From Clostridium_S neuense (GTDB lineage Bacteria > Bacillota > Clostridia > Clostridiales > Clostridiaceae): a stretch of 64,000 bases of DNA. Under the pieces are notes generated by a model, which had not been told where the DNA came from, ran no database searches, and saw only the letters and a program-made list of their open reading frames with translations. The number at the start of each line of letters is the position of its first letter. Within the stretch, counting starts at the first letter, position 1. Below, one piece after another: positions 55,252 to 63,577 of this stretch. A program made the position numbers and the translations under genes. The stretch is from NCBI RefSeq assembly GCF_045310695.1, contig NZ_JBJIAA010000011.1, positions 124,001 to 188,000 of the forward strand, written 5' to 3'.

Positions 55252-55501
55252 GACCTTATTTCACAATTTTTTAATTTACACTATAGAAACAAGAAATTAT
55301 TCACTTAAATACCAAAACCTAATACAGTCTATATCTAAATAATATAGTTATATAACTCTGTATTTTCATCTAATCTTATTATCGTATCAATATCCAAATT
55401 ATTAGATACTTTTTGTATTTCATTTTCTATTTCATATAAATTATAACTTAAATAAGAATTAATTTCAGTATTACTTTTTATTAACTCTTTAAAATTATTC
55501 C
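55252..55501. other. gap without a recognisable gene, likely decayed sequence
   Basis: Upstream of rfbG about 250 bases carry an open minus-strand stretch (LIKSNTEINSYLSYNLYEIE and following) with no start codon or ribosome binding site. It directly follows the short-chain reductase remnant and may be the tail of another lost gene. I could not assign it. Confidence 0.3.
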
Positions 55502-55747
55502 TTAATCAACATTTAATTTGCATTTAAAAGCTCTTTCAAAAATTTTAACTACTTCTTTTAAATTATATATTTAACTTGGCAAAGCCATAAAAATTTTTTC
55601 AGTATGTGAAGGCATTTTATATACATATTGTGCTGCAAGTAAAAAAGCTTTTAAAGTATCCTCTATATATAAAAAAGCAAGTTGCTGGTCACCACTAGAC
55701 ATTTTAACTTTTTAACAACTTGCACCTGTTACTAATACCTTTTTCAA
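55502..55747 (-). pseudogene. remnant of a short-chain nucleotide-sugar reductase/epimerase
   Basis: In one frame a TTG (55745-55747) starts KKVLVTGAS, the Rossmann beginning of an extended short-chain dehydrogenase. After a stop the same frame gives SSGDQQLAFLYIEDTLKAF, LLAAQYVYKMPSHTEKIF and, after another stop, LKEVVKIFERAFKCKLNVD, which match the C-terminal third of such enzymes. About 150-200 codons of the middle are deleted and there are two in-frame stops. It may have been the reductase ending a CDP-dideoxyhexose pathway. Confidence 0.7.
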
Positions 55748-55910
55748 GCTATCATTCCAATAAAATCCATTTCATGAGGATACATTCTTAACATTTCATC
55801 ATGCTTATGAACAACAGTTATAAGCTCTACTACTATTACTTCTTCATTTCCTACACATTTAAATCCTTCAATATACCTGATGGTATTTGAACTAATCAGT
55901 AATTATTATC
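55748..55910 (-). pseudogene. remnant of a cupin sugar epimerase-like gene
   Basis: The minus strand encodes QIPSGI in one frame and, after a frameshift, EGFKCVGNEEVIVVELITV and HKHDEMLRMYPHEMDFIGM, ending in a TGA next to the short-chain reductase remnant. The phrases resemble the C-terminal part of RmlC-type sugar epimerases (IPxGxxHGF, then a PDE-like and PY-like end). No start codon or complete domain remains. The family call is tentative. Confidence 0.45.
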
Positions 55911-55966
55911 TCCTAAATAGATTTCTTCAATTTTTCCATTTGTAATTGAATTGTTATATTTCTTTG

Positions 55967-56641
55967 CTATGGAAATATCCTTTTAGAATATTCATCTAAA
56001 TAAATATTTCTATATTCATTAAATCCGTTTTTAGTTTCAACTACCCCACAGTCATGAATACACCATGGAGTATTTTGATTAGGTACAACTACTTCATAAC
56101 CTGCAAGAATAAATTCTGTACATTGAGAAATATCATAAAAATGCCACCCATTAAAAATATCATCTCTCCAAGGCAAATCATACTGTGTTACCATAATCAA
56201 ACCATCTAAAGTCTTTACATTATGATAGTTTTCATTAACTTCATTGAAAGCTAAAATTTCCATCTCACCAGTATGATTTTCATAAACCTTTCCATACTTA
56301 TGTACTGAGTACCACCAAATAGCATTAGTTGGTATAGTTTCAGTCCCACAAACCCCTAACATTCCTATTTGCTCATTACTATTAAATAACTCTAAAATAT
56401 CACTTATAAAATTTTTATTTATAATAAATGTGTCTTGATGTAAATAAACCTTATATTTTGCATCGCTAGTGAACATAGCTGCATTGTAGCCTTCACACAT
56501 GCTCTTTGCATCTTTTATGGATATTGTATCTATAGTATATCCATCTGGAACAATTAAATTTTGAATGTATTTCAAACACTCCTCATAAAACAAATCATTA
56601 TTTACACAAGAAATAAAACAAATTTTTTTGTTATCACTCAT
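55967..56641 (-). CDS. glycosyltransferase (StrF/Glyco_tranf_2_5-like)
   Basis: 224 residues, ATG at 56639-56641 with AGAGGTGAT upstream. It starts MSDNKKICFISCVNNDLFYEECL and has YKVYLHQDTFIINKNFI (a HQD metal-type motif), IGMLGVCGTETIP and LDGLIMVTQYDLPWRDDIFNGWHFYDIS. This looks like the short GT-A family related to StrF. Its frame overlaps the 3' end of the upstream fusion glycosyltransferase by 8 bases, so they are coupled. Confidence 0.82.
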   Translation of the reverse strand: MSDNKKICFISCVNNDLFYEECLKYIQNLIVPDGYTIDTISIKDAKSMCEGYNAAMFTSDAKYKVYLHQDTFIINKNFISDILELFNSNEQIGMLGVCGTETIPTNAIWWYSVHKYGKVYENHTGEMEILAFNEVNENYHNVKTLDGLIMVTQYDLPWRDDIFNGWHFYDISQCTEFILAGYEVVVPNQNTPWCIHDCGVVETKNGFNEYRNIYLDEYSKRIFP

Positions 56642-58796
56642 TAATATCACCTCTAATAATTTCGATTAATTTTTTAATTTCTATATCCTCATCTTCTTTA
56701 AGAGATAGGTATTTTAGAGCAATTTCATCTTGTCCAAATTTATGTAACATATACCCTATGTTATATATTGTATCTATATTTGCATTATTAATTTCATATG
56801 ATTTTTGAAGCAAAGGAATAACTTCCTCATATAATTTGTTTTTATAGCATAAAATAGCAATTTCATCTAATATGACATCTTTTTTTATAATATCTTTAGA
56901 AACAATTTTTATTATACTATCACAATTCAAAATTCCATTTAACATCATTTCGACGACTTTATTTTTACTTTGCTCTACCTCAATGTTATTTTCAATTCTT
57001 CTTAAAAGAAATTTCACTTCATTCTCATCAAACTTATTCATATTACTCTTTATCTCATTAACTAAATTTACAGTTTCCTCATTTTTCACTTCTAGCATGT
57101 CTAAGTATTTCATTGCAAGTTCATCATTTTTAAATAAGTGTAAAACATACCCTATATTATATATAGTATCTTTATCCTTAGGATTAATTTCAAATGCTCT
57201 CTGTAAAAGTGGAATTATATATTCATAAAATTCATTTAAAAGCATTATACTTGCCACATAATTTAGGACTTCAATTTTGTTATTAGAAATTTCATTTACA
57301 GATTTTATAATATCCTCACATGTGACATTTAAATTTTTAATCAAATTTATTATGTCTCCAGAAACATCTTTAAATGTTTCTTCTTCCTCTATACTTTTTA
57401 TTACTCTATCTAACTTATTTATATTTTGATTATTACATGCAACCACGATATACTCATATGTCATATACTGTTCCTTTTTATCTTTTCCAAAAAGTTCGCA
57501 TAATTTATTAATGAAAGCTTCATCTCCACTTGCAAAATCACTTACTACCCTATTGAAATCCAAACTTTTATAGTCACAATTTAAAAGAACACTACTAAGT
57601 TCATTATAATTAAAAAGCGTAGTTGGCTTATCATATATAACATTAAAAGTTAAATTATTTTTATATAACTTTCCTCCATATAAAATGCTGTATATAAACC
57701 TATAATTCATTGCATTTGCAACACTTATTATAAGTTTTCCATCAGCTTTTAAATAACTTTTAATTTTTCTTAAAAATTTTTCCGGTTTACATAATAAATT
57801 TAATATATTATCCATTATTATATAATCAAACTTGTTCTCGTCAAAACTAAATTGAAAACTTTCAGCATCACATGTACAAGTTTGTGCTATTATTTTAGCT
57901 TGCTCAAGAGCATATTCATTTTTATCTACTCCAAATAATTTTACATTCTTATACTTATTTTTAATTGCAAGTAAATTTGCACCACAACCGCAACCTATAT
58001 CTAAAACACTAAATTCTTTATTTTCATCTTCTTTTATACGACTAATTAAATTGTAGTTCATAGCCGTTGTCTCTTGAATTCTAAATTTCCATTTCTCATA
58101 AAATTTTTCTTCATTTATATCAATTAAACTGTTGTACTTATCACTTTTACCGAAAGATGCCCCTCCATAATGATGTATAAATGTATCCTTACACAGTACA
58201 TTTTTATATCCTTTTTCTCTTATACGTAAAGATAAATCGTCATCTTCAAAATTTTCATGTGAAAATCTTTCATCTAGTAAGCCTACTTCATCTAATACCT
58301 TCTTTTTTATAAGCATGCAAAATCCTATTAATCTAATTCTCTCTTCCCATTTAGAAGGATCGCTTATATTGTATTTTTCAGCAAACCTATTTAATCCATA
58401 TAGATTATTGTAATTTACAGATACTTGTTGACAATATGCTACACTATTAGACACTGCGCCAACCGCCCCAATATCCTCCGAACTATAAAGGCATTTAATC
58501 ATATTGGAAAGCCAATTTACAGTAACAATAACATCATTATTTAAAAGCAAAATATTTTCTCCTGTAGATATTTCAATTCCCTGATTACAACCTTTAGGGA
58601 AACCTTGATTTTCATTATTAAATACTTTTTTTATATCCTCCTGTTCTTTTAACCATTCCACTGTACCATCCAAAGAAGCATTATCTACTACTATAATTTC
58701 ATACGTCCCATATTCAGTATATTTTCTAATGCTGTCAATACACTGCTTTGTATATTCTAAGTTGTTATATGTAAGTATTACCATACTTGTTTTCAT
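56634..58796 (-). CDS. trifunctional GT2-methyltransferase-TPR fusion protein
   Basis: 720 residues, ATG at 58794-58796. Residues 1 to about 235 are a GT-A glycosyltransferase (MVILTYNNLEYTKQCIDSI, LLLNNDVIV, FSHENFEDDDLSLRIRE). Residues about 265-400 are a SAM methyltransferase (FSVLDIGCGCGANLLAI, FDYIIMDNILNLLCKPEKFL). The rest holds two similar TPR-like blocks (PLLQRAFEINPKDKDTIYN and PLLQKSYEINNANIDTIYN, each followed by IGYxLHxF), an internal duplication of roughly 150 residues. It may add and O-methylate a sugar. A sigma-28-type promoter lies 350 bases upstream. Confidence 0.88.
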   Translation of the reverse strand: MKTSMVILTYNNLEYTKQCIDSIRKYTEYGTYEIIVVDNASLDGTVEWLKEQEDIKKVFNNENQGFPKGCNQGIEISTGENILLLNNDVIVTVNWLSNMIKCLYSSEDIGAVGAVSNSVAYCQQVSVNYNNLYGLNRFAEKYNISDPSKWEERIRLIGFCMLIKKKVLDEVGLLDERFSHENFEDDDLSLRIREKGYKNVLCKDTFIHHYGGASFGKSDKYNSLIDINEEKFYEKWKFRIQETTAMNYNLISRIKEDENKEFSVLDIGCGCGANLLAIKNKYKNVKLFGVDKNEYALEQAKIIAQTCTCDAESFQFSFDENKFDYIIMDNILNLLCKPEKFLRKIKSYLKADGKLIISVANAMNYRFIYSILYGGKLYKNNLTFNVIYDKPTTLFNYNELSSVLLNCDYKSLDFNRVVSDFASGDEAFINKLCELFGKDKKEQYMTYEYIVVACNNQNINKLDRVIKSIEEEETFKDVSGDIINLIKNLNVTCEDIIKSVNEISNNKIEVLNYVASIMLLNEFYEYIIPLLQRAFEINPKDKDTIYNIGYVLHLFKNDELAMKYLDMLEVKNEETVNLVNEIKSNMNKFDENEVKFLLRRIENNIEVEQSKNKVVEMMLNGILNCDSIIKIVSKDIIKKDVILDEIAILCYKNKLYEEVIPLLQKSYEINNANIDTIYNIGYMLHKFGQDEIALKYLSLKEDEDIEIKKLIEIIRGDINE

Positions 58797-58879
58797 GATT
58801 TTCACCCATCTCCATTAACCTTTAAAATCCTTATTAGCAATCAATTTATCCAAATAATTCAATATCTCAATTTTATTAT

Positions 58880-59016
58880 TTTTTCAAATATATTCTAAAA
58901 TCATTTAAGCCCTCATGCATAAAAATTGTCTCTCACCTATTTCAATCATTGGATTATGTCTTAAAATGAGATTCTTCACTAAGTCTTGTTGCACGTCATC
59001 CTGCAACAACTTTCAT
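58880..59016 (-). pseudogene. 5' fragment of rfbF (glucose-1-phosphate cytidylyltransferase)
   Basis: The minus strand from an ATG at 59014-59016 reads MKVVAG, a stop, RATRLSEESHFKT, a frameshift, NPMIEIGERQFLCM, a frameshift, and HEGLNDFRIYLK. Intact RfbF proteins start MKxVILAGGxGTRLSEET and continue KPMIEIGxxPILWHIMK with YGxNDFIxxLGYKG. About 45 codons of broken sequence remain and the other 200 are missing. This is a decayed first gene of a CDP-sugar set. Confidence 0.72.
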
Positions 59017-59146
59017 ATCTACATCACACATTTAATTTATATCATTGCATATTTTTATAATCATTTATATTGTTTTATTTTTTAGCAGTAATATATTATA
59101 TCTTTTTTTGTATTTTAACAACTTATATCGACATTTTTATGCTTTA

Positions 59147-59173
59147 TTATCGTAATAATACTATTTGTCTTTA
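59147..59173 (-). promoter_or_regulatory. sigma-28-type promoter upstream of the fusion glycosyltransferase
   Basis: Minus strand: TAAA (59170-59173), exactly 15 bases, then TACGATAA (59147-59154), identical in both elements and spacing to the flagellin promoter. It points left to the rfbF remnant and the fusion glycosyltransferase gene starting at 58796. Confidence 0.7.
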
Positions 59174-59210
59174 ATAAAATTTATAGTTATACTTTTAATA
59201 TTAAGCGTAT

Positions 59211-59253
59211 TAAAAAGTTAGCTTCACATATTTGATGTGAAGCTAACTTTTTA
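59211..59253. terminator. strong bidirectional terminator
   Basis: An 18-19 bp perfect stem (59211-59229 with 59235-59253) with a 5-base loop and A/T runs on both sides. It ends the transcript of the sugar module at 59446-63988 and isolates it from the promoter at 59147-59173. Confidence 0.88.
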
Positions 59254-59278
59254 GGGTTACTCTTTACAATATTAATTT

Positions 59279-59445
59279 TTCTTCTGTTATTGCATGATAA
59301 GCTACTAAGAAAAAGGTTTCTTCAATCACCTAGTCAGTATTTTTTATAAAACTTGACATTATATCTTTATAACCATGTTGTTTTAATATACTTCCTGCAA
59401 ACAACAACCTAGTTTCTATGATCAAGAAAAGTAACAAAATCTTTT
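59279..59445 (-). pseudogene. decayed 3' fragment of a second rfbH copy
   Basis: About 165 bases align along their length with the 3' part of rfbH (about 52870-53050), including long identical words such as CAGTATTTTTTATA, ATATCTTTATAACCA and AAGAAAAGTAACAAAATCTTTTTT, with small deletions and in-frame stops. On the minus strand it begins KKDFVTFLDH like rfbH KKDFVTFLED. It abuts the stop codon of the aminotransferase gene at 59446, which marks a recombination joint. Confidence 0.85.
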
Positions 59446-60552
59446 TTATGCTTTTCTATTCCATTTATTAACTTTATCAATTACGTATTCAATTTCATTA
59501 GGCTTCATTCCATACCAGATTGGTAAGCTTAATACCTCATTTGCAATTTTTTCTGAAATAGGCAAAGCTCCTTTTTTTATCCCTAAGTTTTCATAAGCTT
59601 TCTGCAAATGAATAGGTACTGGATAATGAATTAACGTATTAACACCATTTTCTTTTAAATATTGTTGAAGTCCGTTACGATTCTTACATCTTATTGGATA
59701 TATATGCCATATTGGATTTGAGCCTTCAATTACCTGTACTTTTTCTATTTCATTATTCACCATCCCTTTACTATATATATTAGCAGTTTTTTTCCTATCT
59801 TCATTCCATTTATCTAAATAATTTAATTTAACACTCAAAAAACCCGCTTGAAGTTCATCAAGTCTTGAATTATAACCTTGGTATTCATTATAGTATTTTT
59901 TATTTGAACCATAGTTTCTCAATGCTCTTACCTTTTCACAAACATCATCATCATTGGTTAATACTGCTCCAGCATCACCTAATGCCCCCAGATTTTTGCC
60001 AGGATAAAAACTATAACCTGATGCTTTTCCAAAAGTACCAACTACTTTGCCTTTAAATTTTGCACCATGAGCTTGGGCACAATCTTCAAATACCATTAAA
60101 TTATATTTTTCAGCTACTTTCATTATCTTATCCATTTGAGCTACTTGTCCATATAGATGTACTACCATTATGGCTTTTGTCCTACTAGTTATTGAGTCTT
60201 CTATCAAATCAGGATTTATATTATATGTATTTATATTAGGTTCAACTAAAACTGGCTTTGCACCAACATACGATATTGCAAGTACTGTTGCTATATATGT
60301 ATTTGATGGAACTATTACTTCATCTCCCTTTCCTATTCCAGCAGCTCTTAACATTAAATGAAGCGAATCAAGACCATTTCCACATCCAATACAATGTTTT
60401 ACCCCACAATAATCTGAAAACTCATCTTCAAAACTTTCAACTTCTTTTCCAAGTATAAACCAATTATTTTTATATATAGTTTTAAATTTATCTTCAATTT
60501 CTTTTGAAATTTCATCATGCATCGGTGAAAAGTTTACAAATGGTATATTCAT
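59446..60552 (-). CDS. sugar aminotransferase of DegT family, FdtB/QdtB-like
   Basis: 368 residues. PLP-dependent aminotransferase: IPFVNFSPMHDEISKEI, YCGVKHCIGCGNGLDSLHL, VPSNTYIATVLAI, FEDCAQAHGAKFKGK and SGYSFYPGKNLGALGDAG with the Schiff-base lysine (PGKNLG, about residue 184). This wording fits FdtB/QdtB, which aminate dTDP-3-keto-6-deoxyhexose at C3, and less well PseC. The cupin at 63578-63988 would provide its 3-keto substrate. GGGGGGTGG precedes the ATG. Its end fuses into the rfbH fragment. Confidence 0.88.
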   Translation of the reverse strand: MNIPFVNFSPMHDEISKEIEDKFKTIYKNNWFILGKEVESFEDEFSDYCGVKHCIGCGNGLDSLHLMLRAAGIGKGDEVIVPSNTYIATVLAISYVGAKPVLVEPNINTYNINPDLIEDSITSRTKAIMVVHLYGQVAQMDKIMKVAEKYNLMVFEDCAQAHGAKFKGKVVGTFGKASGYSFYPGKNLGALGDAGAVLTNDDDVCEKVRALRNYGSNKKYYNEYQGYNSRLDELQAGFLSVKLNYLDKWNEDRKKTANIYSKGMVNNEIEKVQVIEGSNPIWHIYPIRCKNRNGLQQYLKENGVNTLIHYPVPIHLQKAYENLGIKKGALPISEKIANEVLSLPIWYGMKPNEIEYVIDKVNKWNRKA

Positions 60553-60640
60553 TTCAAACCACCCCCCAAAAAATTTTTAATTAGCCCTTATAGTTTCAAG
60601 TTAGATATAACTCTAGAATCTAAAATCATCCTTATTCTAC

Positions 60641-61258
60641 TTATATTAGTTTATTAACAGTTATATCTTTTACTTCATAAAAGAAATAATTTGCTTCTTG
60701 TAAAAATTTCTTTTCTCTCAATCCATTCAATATTGCTATTGATTTTATATTTAATAATTTAGCTGTATTTATGTCTTCTTCTGTATCTCCAATAAAAAAG
60801 GCATCATCATATTTAATATTCTTAACCATATCATATTTAGATCCTTCCCTTAATTCACAACAAACTATTTTATCAAAACATTCTATTATATTGAATCTAG
60901 TTAATTCCTCAATTAAATTAGCCTTATTTTGTCTCATAGTAACTAAAATCACTTTAAAATCATTCTCCGTAAAATATCTCAAAGTTTTACCAATATCAGG
61001 CTTCAATCTATCATATTTTAGCCAATTAATATTTTCAATTTTTGTACTCCACTCTTTTAAAAAGTTCTTTTCATCATATTTATACTTAGACATCTTAAGT
61101 ATTATATCTAACCCAACTCTTTTTCTTTTTAGTTGCCAATAAATATCCTTATTCAATGGTTTACCATTGGATTTAATAATATCTCTATAACATTTATAAT
61201 GTCTTTCTTTAGTTTCAAGTATAGTTCCATCTAAATCAATAAATAAAACATTTATCAT
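60641..61258 (-). CDS. HAD-family phosphatase
   Basis: 205 residues. Catalytic loop VLFIDLDGTILETKERH (nucleophile Asp at about 7), motif II VILVTMRQNKANLIEEL, and motif IV FFIGDTEEDINTAKLLN. It is a class with a helical cap, like phosphoglycolate-type phosphatases. It lies between the DegT aminotransferase and a short-chain dehydrogenase in a sugar operon, the second HAD enzyme of the island. The substrate is unknown. A GAGGTG ribosome binding site precedes the ATG. Confidence 0.85.
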   Translation of the reverse strand: MINVLFIDLDGTILETKERHYKCYRDIIKSNGKPLNKDIYWQLKRKRVGLDIILKMSKYKYDEKNFLKEWSTKIENINWLKYDRLKPDIGKTLRYFTENDFKVILVTMRQNKANLIEELTRFNIIECFDKIVCCELREGSKYDMVKNIKYDDAFFIGDTEEDINTAKLLNIKSIAILNGLREKKFLQEANYFFYEVKDITVNKLI

Positions 61259-61360
61259 ATCTATAGCACCTCTTATTTACAAAATTGGTGTTATCAAAAA
61301 ATCTCCTAAAACCTTTATAAATTTCAAATACTACTCTACAGTAAAAAATTCGCCATAATA

Positions 61361-62257
61361 TTAATTTTTATTTAACAATTTTAAAAAACAGTCATATTCT
61401 TCTTTTAATCCTTCACTTAAAGAAATCGTATCTTTACCTAAATATTTAATCATTTTTTCATTATTATAGTTAATACTTCTCAAATCAGAAGATCCATTTA
61501 TTCTTTTTATAGGAACTTTTTTCAGAGAAATTTCAAAAAGCAACTCAATTAAATCAATCATACTAATACTTGTTGAAGAAACTATATTAATAGGTTCTAC
61601 AAATTTTTCCAATTTCAAACTATTTAAAATTAATCTACAGCAATCTTTTACATTTATATATGCTCTTTTTTGCATACCATTTGAATAAAGCTGTATTACT
61701 TCATTCTTAATTATTTTATTTATAATAATAGGTATTATTTTTTTATATTTATATTCTCCAATTCCATAAACATGACCTAGTCTTAATATTTGCAAGCATA
61801 CATTCTTTTCTTCTGCCCAAGCCTTCAGCATTTCTTCACAATATAGCTTTGAAGAAGCATACAAACTTATTGGTTTAATTTTAGAATTTTCATCAATCAC
61901 TTCACTATTTTCATAAATATCTGTTGTACTTATAAAAATAAATTTACTTGGCAAATTTGGTAAACTTTCAATCAAATCAAAAGTACTTGTAATATTTGAA
62001 TTGCACAAACTAATTACATTTCCTTCACTACTAATTTTGGGTATGTACCCACCTATATGTATTACTACATCTATACTTTTTATATGAGAAAAAATTTTCT
62101 TATTAAAATTATAATTTTCATATTTTATACAGGTATATCCTTCTATCTCCTTATTTGATAAAAGATATATATTATCAAAATGCTTCTTAATTAATTCCAA
62201 TTCATTTATTAAATTGCTACCAATAAACCCTGATGATCCTGTTATTAGTAAATTCAT
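61361..62257 (-). CDS. NAD-dependent nucleotide-sugar epimerase/dehydratase
   Basis: 298 residues, ATG at 62255-62257 with AAAGGTAG upstream. It starts MNLLITGSSGFIGSNLINEL and has VIHIGGYIPKISSEG, FISTTDIYENSE and PISLYASSKLYCEEML with the catalytic Tyr-x3-Lys, then LRLGHVYGIGE. Extended short-chain dehydrogenase of unassigned sugar. Its start is one base after the stop of the ATP-grasp gene, so the two are likely translated together and act on the same molecule. Confidence 0.86.
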   Translation of the reverse strand: MNLLITGSSGFIGSNLINELELIKKHFDNIYLLSNKEIEGYTCIKYENYNFNKKIFSHIKSIDVVIHIGGYIPKISSEGNVISLCNSNITSTFDLIESLPNLPSKFIFISTTDIYENSEVIDENSKIKPISLYASSKLYCEEMLKAWAEEKNVCLQILRLGHVYGIGEYKYKKIIPIIINKIIKNEVIQLYSNGMQKRAYINVKDCCRLILNSLKLEKFVEPINIVSSTSISMIDLIELLFEISLKKVPIKRINGSSDLRSINYNNEKMIKYLGKDTISLSEGLKEEYDCFLKLLNKN

Positions 62258-62258
62258 T

Positions 62259-63326
62259 TTAATCAACTACCTTTATACTTTTATATACTTCATTATCAGT
62301 GGTTAAAACTGGTTCCCTATCCATACCTCGAATCCATAATAGTCCATCTTGCAATGGATTGATTTTTTTAGTTAAACTTGGAAATTCGTTATACAAAGCT
62401 ATATTTTTAAAGATTGCTGGCATATTTAAGCCTGCCTTTGTAAAAAAGTATACAGTAGTAAAAAATCTAGATATATTAATTTCAGTTGGATTTGGAAATC
62501 CTTCATCATCATAAGCCATATCCACACCATATATACCATTTGGCCTGCTATCAACTGCTAATATTGAATCCATTGCAACCTTATCAACTATATCATCAGA
62601 ATAAGTTTCACCAACTCTAGTAATTCCAGTAACCCCAGACAAAGTTCTATTACCAAAATTCCATGACCTTCTTCTTCTAGTTTGTGCAACTACAAGTTCA
62701 CCTTCATACCATATTGAAAGCCAAGTAACAGTTTCAGGTGTCAGAAGCTGTGCAGCTGTAAATTTACCCCATCCATTATATCTATCAATCCAAAGTTTTG
62801 CAAAATTAAAATTATCCGTCGGTAAAGCACCCTTACCTCCGCCTCCTATAGTAGATCTAATCCATATTTGACCATTCTTATTACCAAGTTTATTAAAAGC
62901 AACCTTTAAGTCTTGTTCATTATTTACCAGCAAAGTTTTTGGAATTTTAATACCTCCCCTTCTCCAAAATTCCGCTGACTTACTTTTATCTACGCATCTT
63001 TCTATAACTTCATGTTTTGGCATAAACAATTTTACTCCTGTTTCTAAAATATCTTTTCTTATTTTAGAAGCTTCCAATATCTCAACATCATTTTGAAAAT
63101 GTATTAAATCTGGTTTTTCGATATTTAGTATATTTATCAAAGTCTTTTTATATTCCCTATCAACAGCATATGGCACTCGATATTTTCTTTTAGCACTTGA
63201 CATCATTAAATCATATGGCTCACTACCTATTCCTAAGATTTCATCATTTTTATTGTCTTCTAGTAATGATTTAATTACATTTTCTGAAGGTGCTCCACCA
63301 GCACCTGCTATAATTATTTTATACAT
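62259..63326 (-). CDS. ATP-grasp (carbamoyl-phosphate synthase-like) ligase
   Basis: 355 residues. N-terminal Rossmann-like part (MYKIIIAGAGGAPSENVIKSL, IHFQNDVEILEASKI), then an ATP-grasp domain with the loop IWIRSTIGGGGKGALPTDN (about 153-171), LLTPETVTWLSIWYEGELVVAQ and the metal site GFPNPTEINISRFFT (about 285). The asparagine after EIN is kept. It resembles the large-subunit carbamoyl-phosphate synthase group. The substrate is unknown; coupling to a short-chain dehydrogenase and sugar genes suggests it forms an amide or ester on a sugar. GGAGG precedes the ATG. Confidence 0.83.
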   Translation of the reverse strand: MYKIIIAGAGGAPSENVIKSLLEDNKNDEILGIGSEPYDLMMSSAKRKYRVPYAVDREYKKTLINILNIEKPDLIHFQNDVEILEASKIRKDILETGVKLFMPKHEVIERCVDKSKSAEFWRRGGIKIPKTLLVNNEQDLKVAFNKLGNKNGQIWIRSTIGGGGKGALPTDNFNFAKLWIDRYNGWGKFTAAQLLTPETVTWLSIWYEGELVVAQTRRRRSWNFGNRTLSGVTGITRVGETYSDDIVDKVAMDSILAVDSRPNGIYGVDMAYDDEGFPNPTEINISRFFTTVYFFTKAGLNMPAIFKNIALYNEFPSLTKKINPLQDGLLWIRGMDREPVLTTDNEVYKSIKVVD

Positions 63327-63577
63327 ACTATTACCTCCATAAATAAATTAATAATATAAAGTTTTTTGCAGCTGATTTTTCAACGAATCTAATCATATCG
63401 CTAAGCCCTTATTATCCGTATGTCCTTGCTACAGTTATAATCTTTAGTCTCAAAAATGTTAAAATGCCTTTACTATATATAGGCATATTAGCTTAATATT
63501 GTAACACCATAATTTATGGTGTATAGTTCACAAATTCACTTTATTCATAAAAATTGCAAATTAAATATCAAACTTAA
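63327..63577. other. intergenic region with two short hairpins
   Basis: About 250 bases between the cupin gene and the ATP-grasp gene. AATGCC/GGCATA-type pairing lies near 63461-63485 and a palindrome of about 19 bases (ACACCATAA around TTATGGTGT) near 63503-63521. On the minus strand the first is followed by a T-rich tract, so it may be a weak terminator. No coding sequence is seen. Confidence 0.4.

Noticed and set aside
55374..55410. Possible sigma-28 promoter upstream of rfbG (TACGATAA at 55379-55386, minus strand)
   Set aside because: No TAAA lies at the 15-base spacing (CTAA is found), and it sits in decayed coding sequence, so support is too weak.
59446..60552. Calling the DegT enzyme PseC to complete the pseudaminic route
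   Set aside because: Its N-terminal wording and its pairing with an FdtA-like cupin fit FdtB/QdtB better; PseC is not supported here.
63461..63521. Strong terminator after the cupin gene
   Set aside because: The two hairpins are short and lack an immediate long T run, so I list them only as weak structures.
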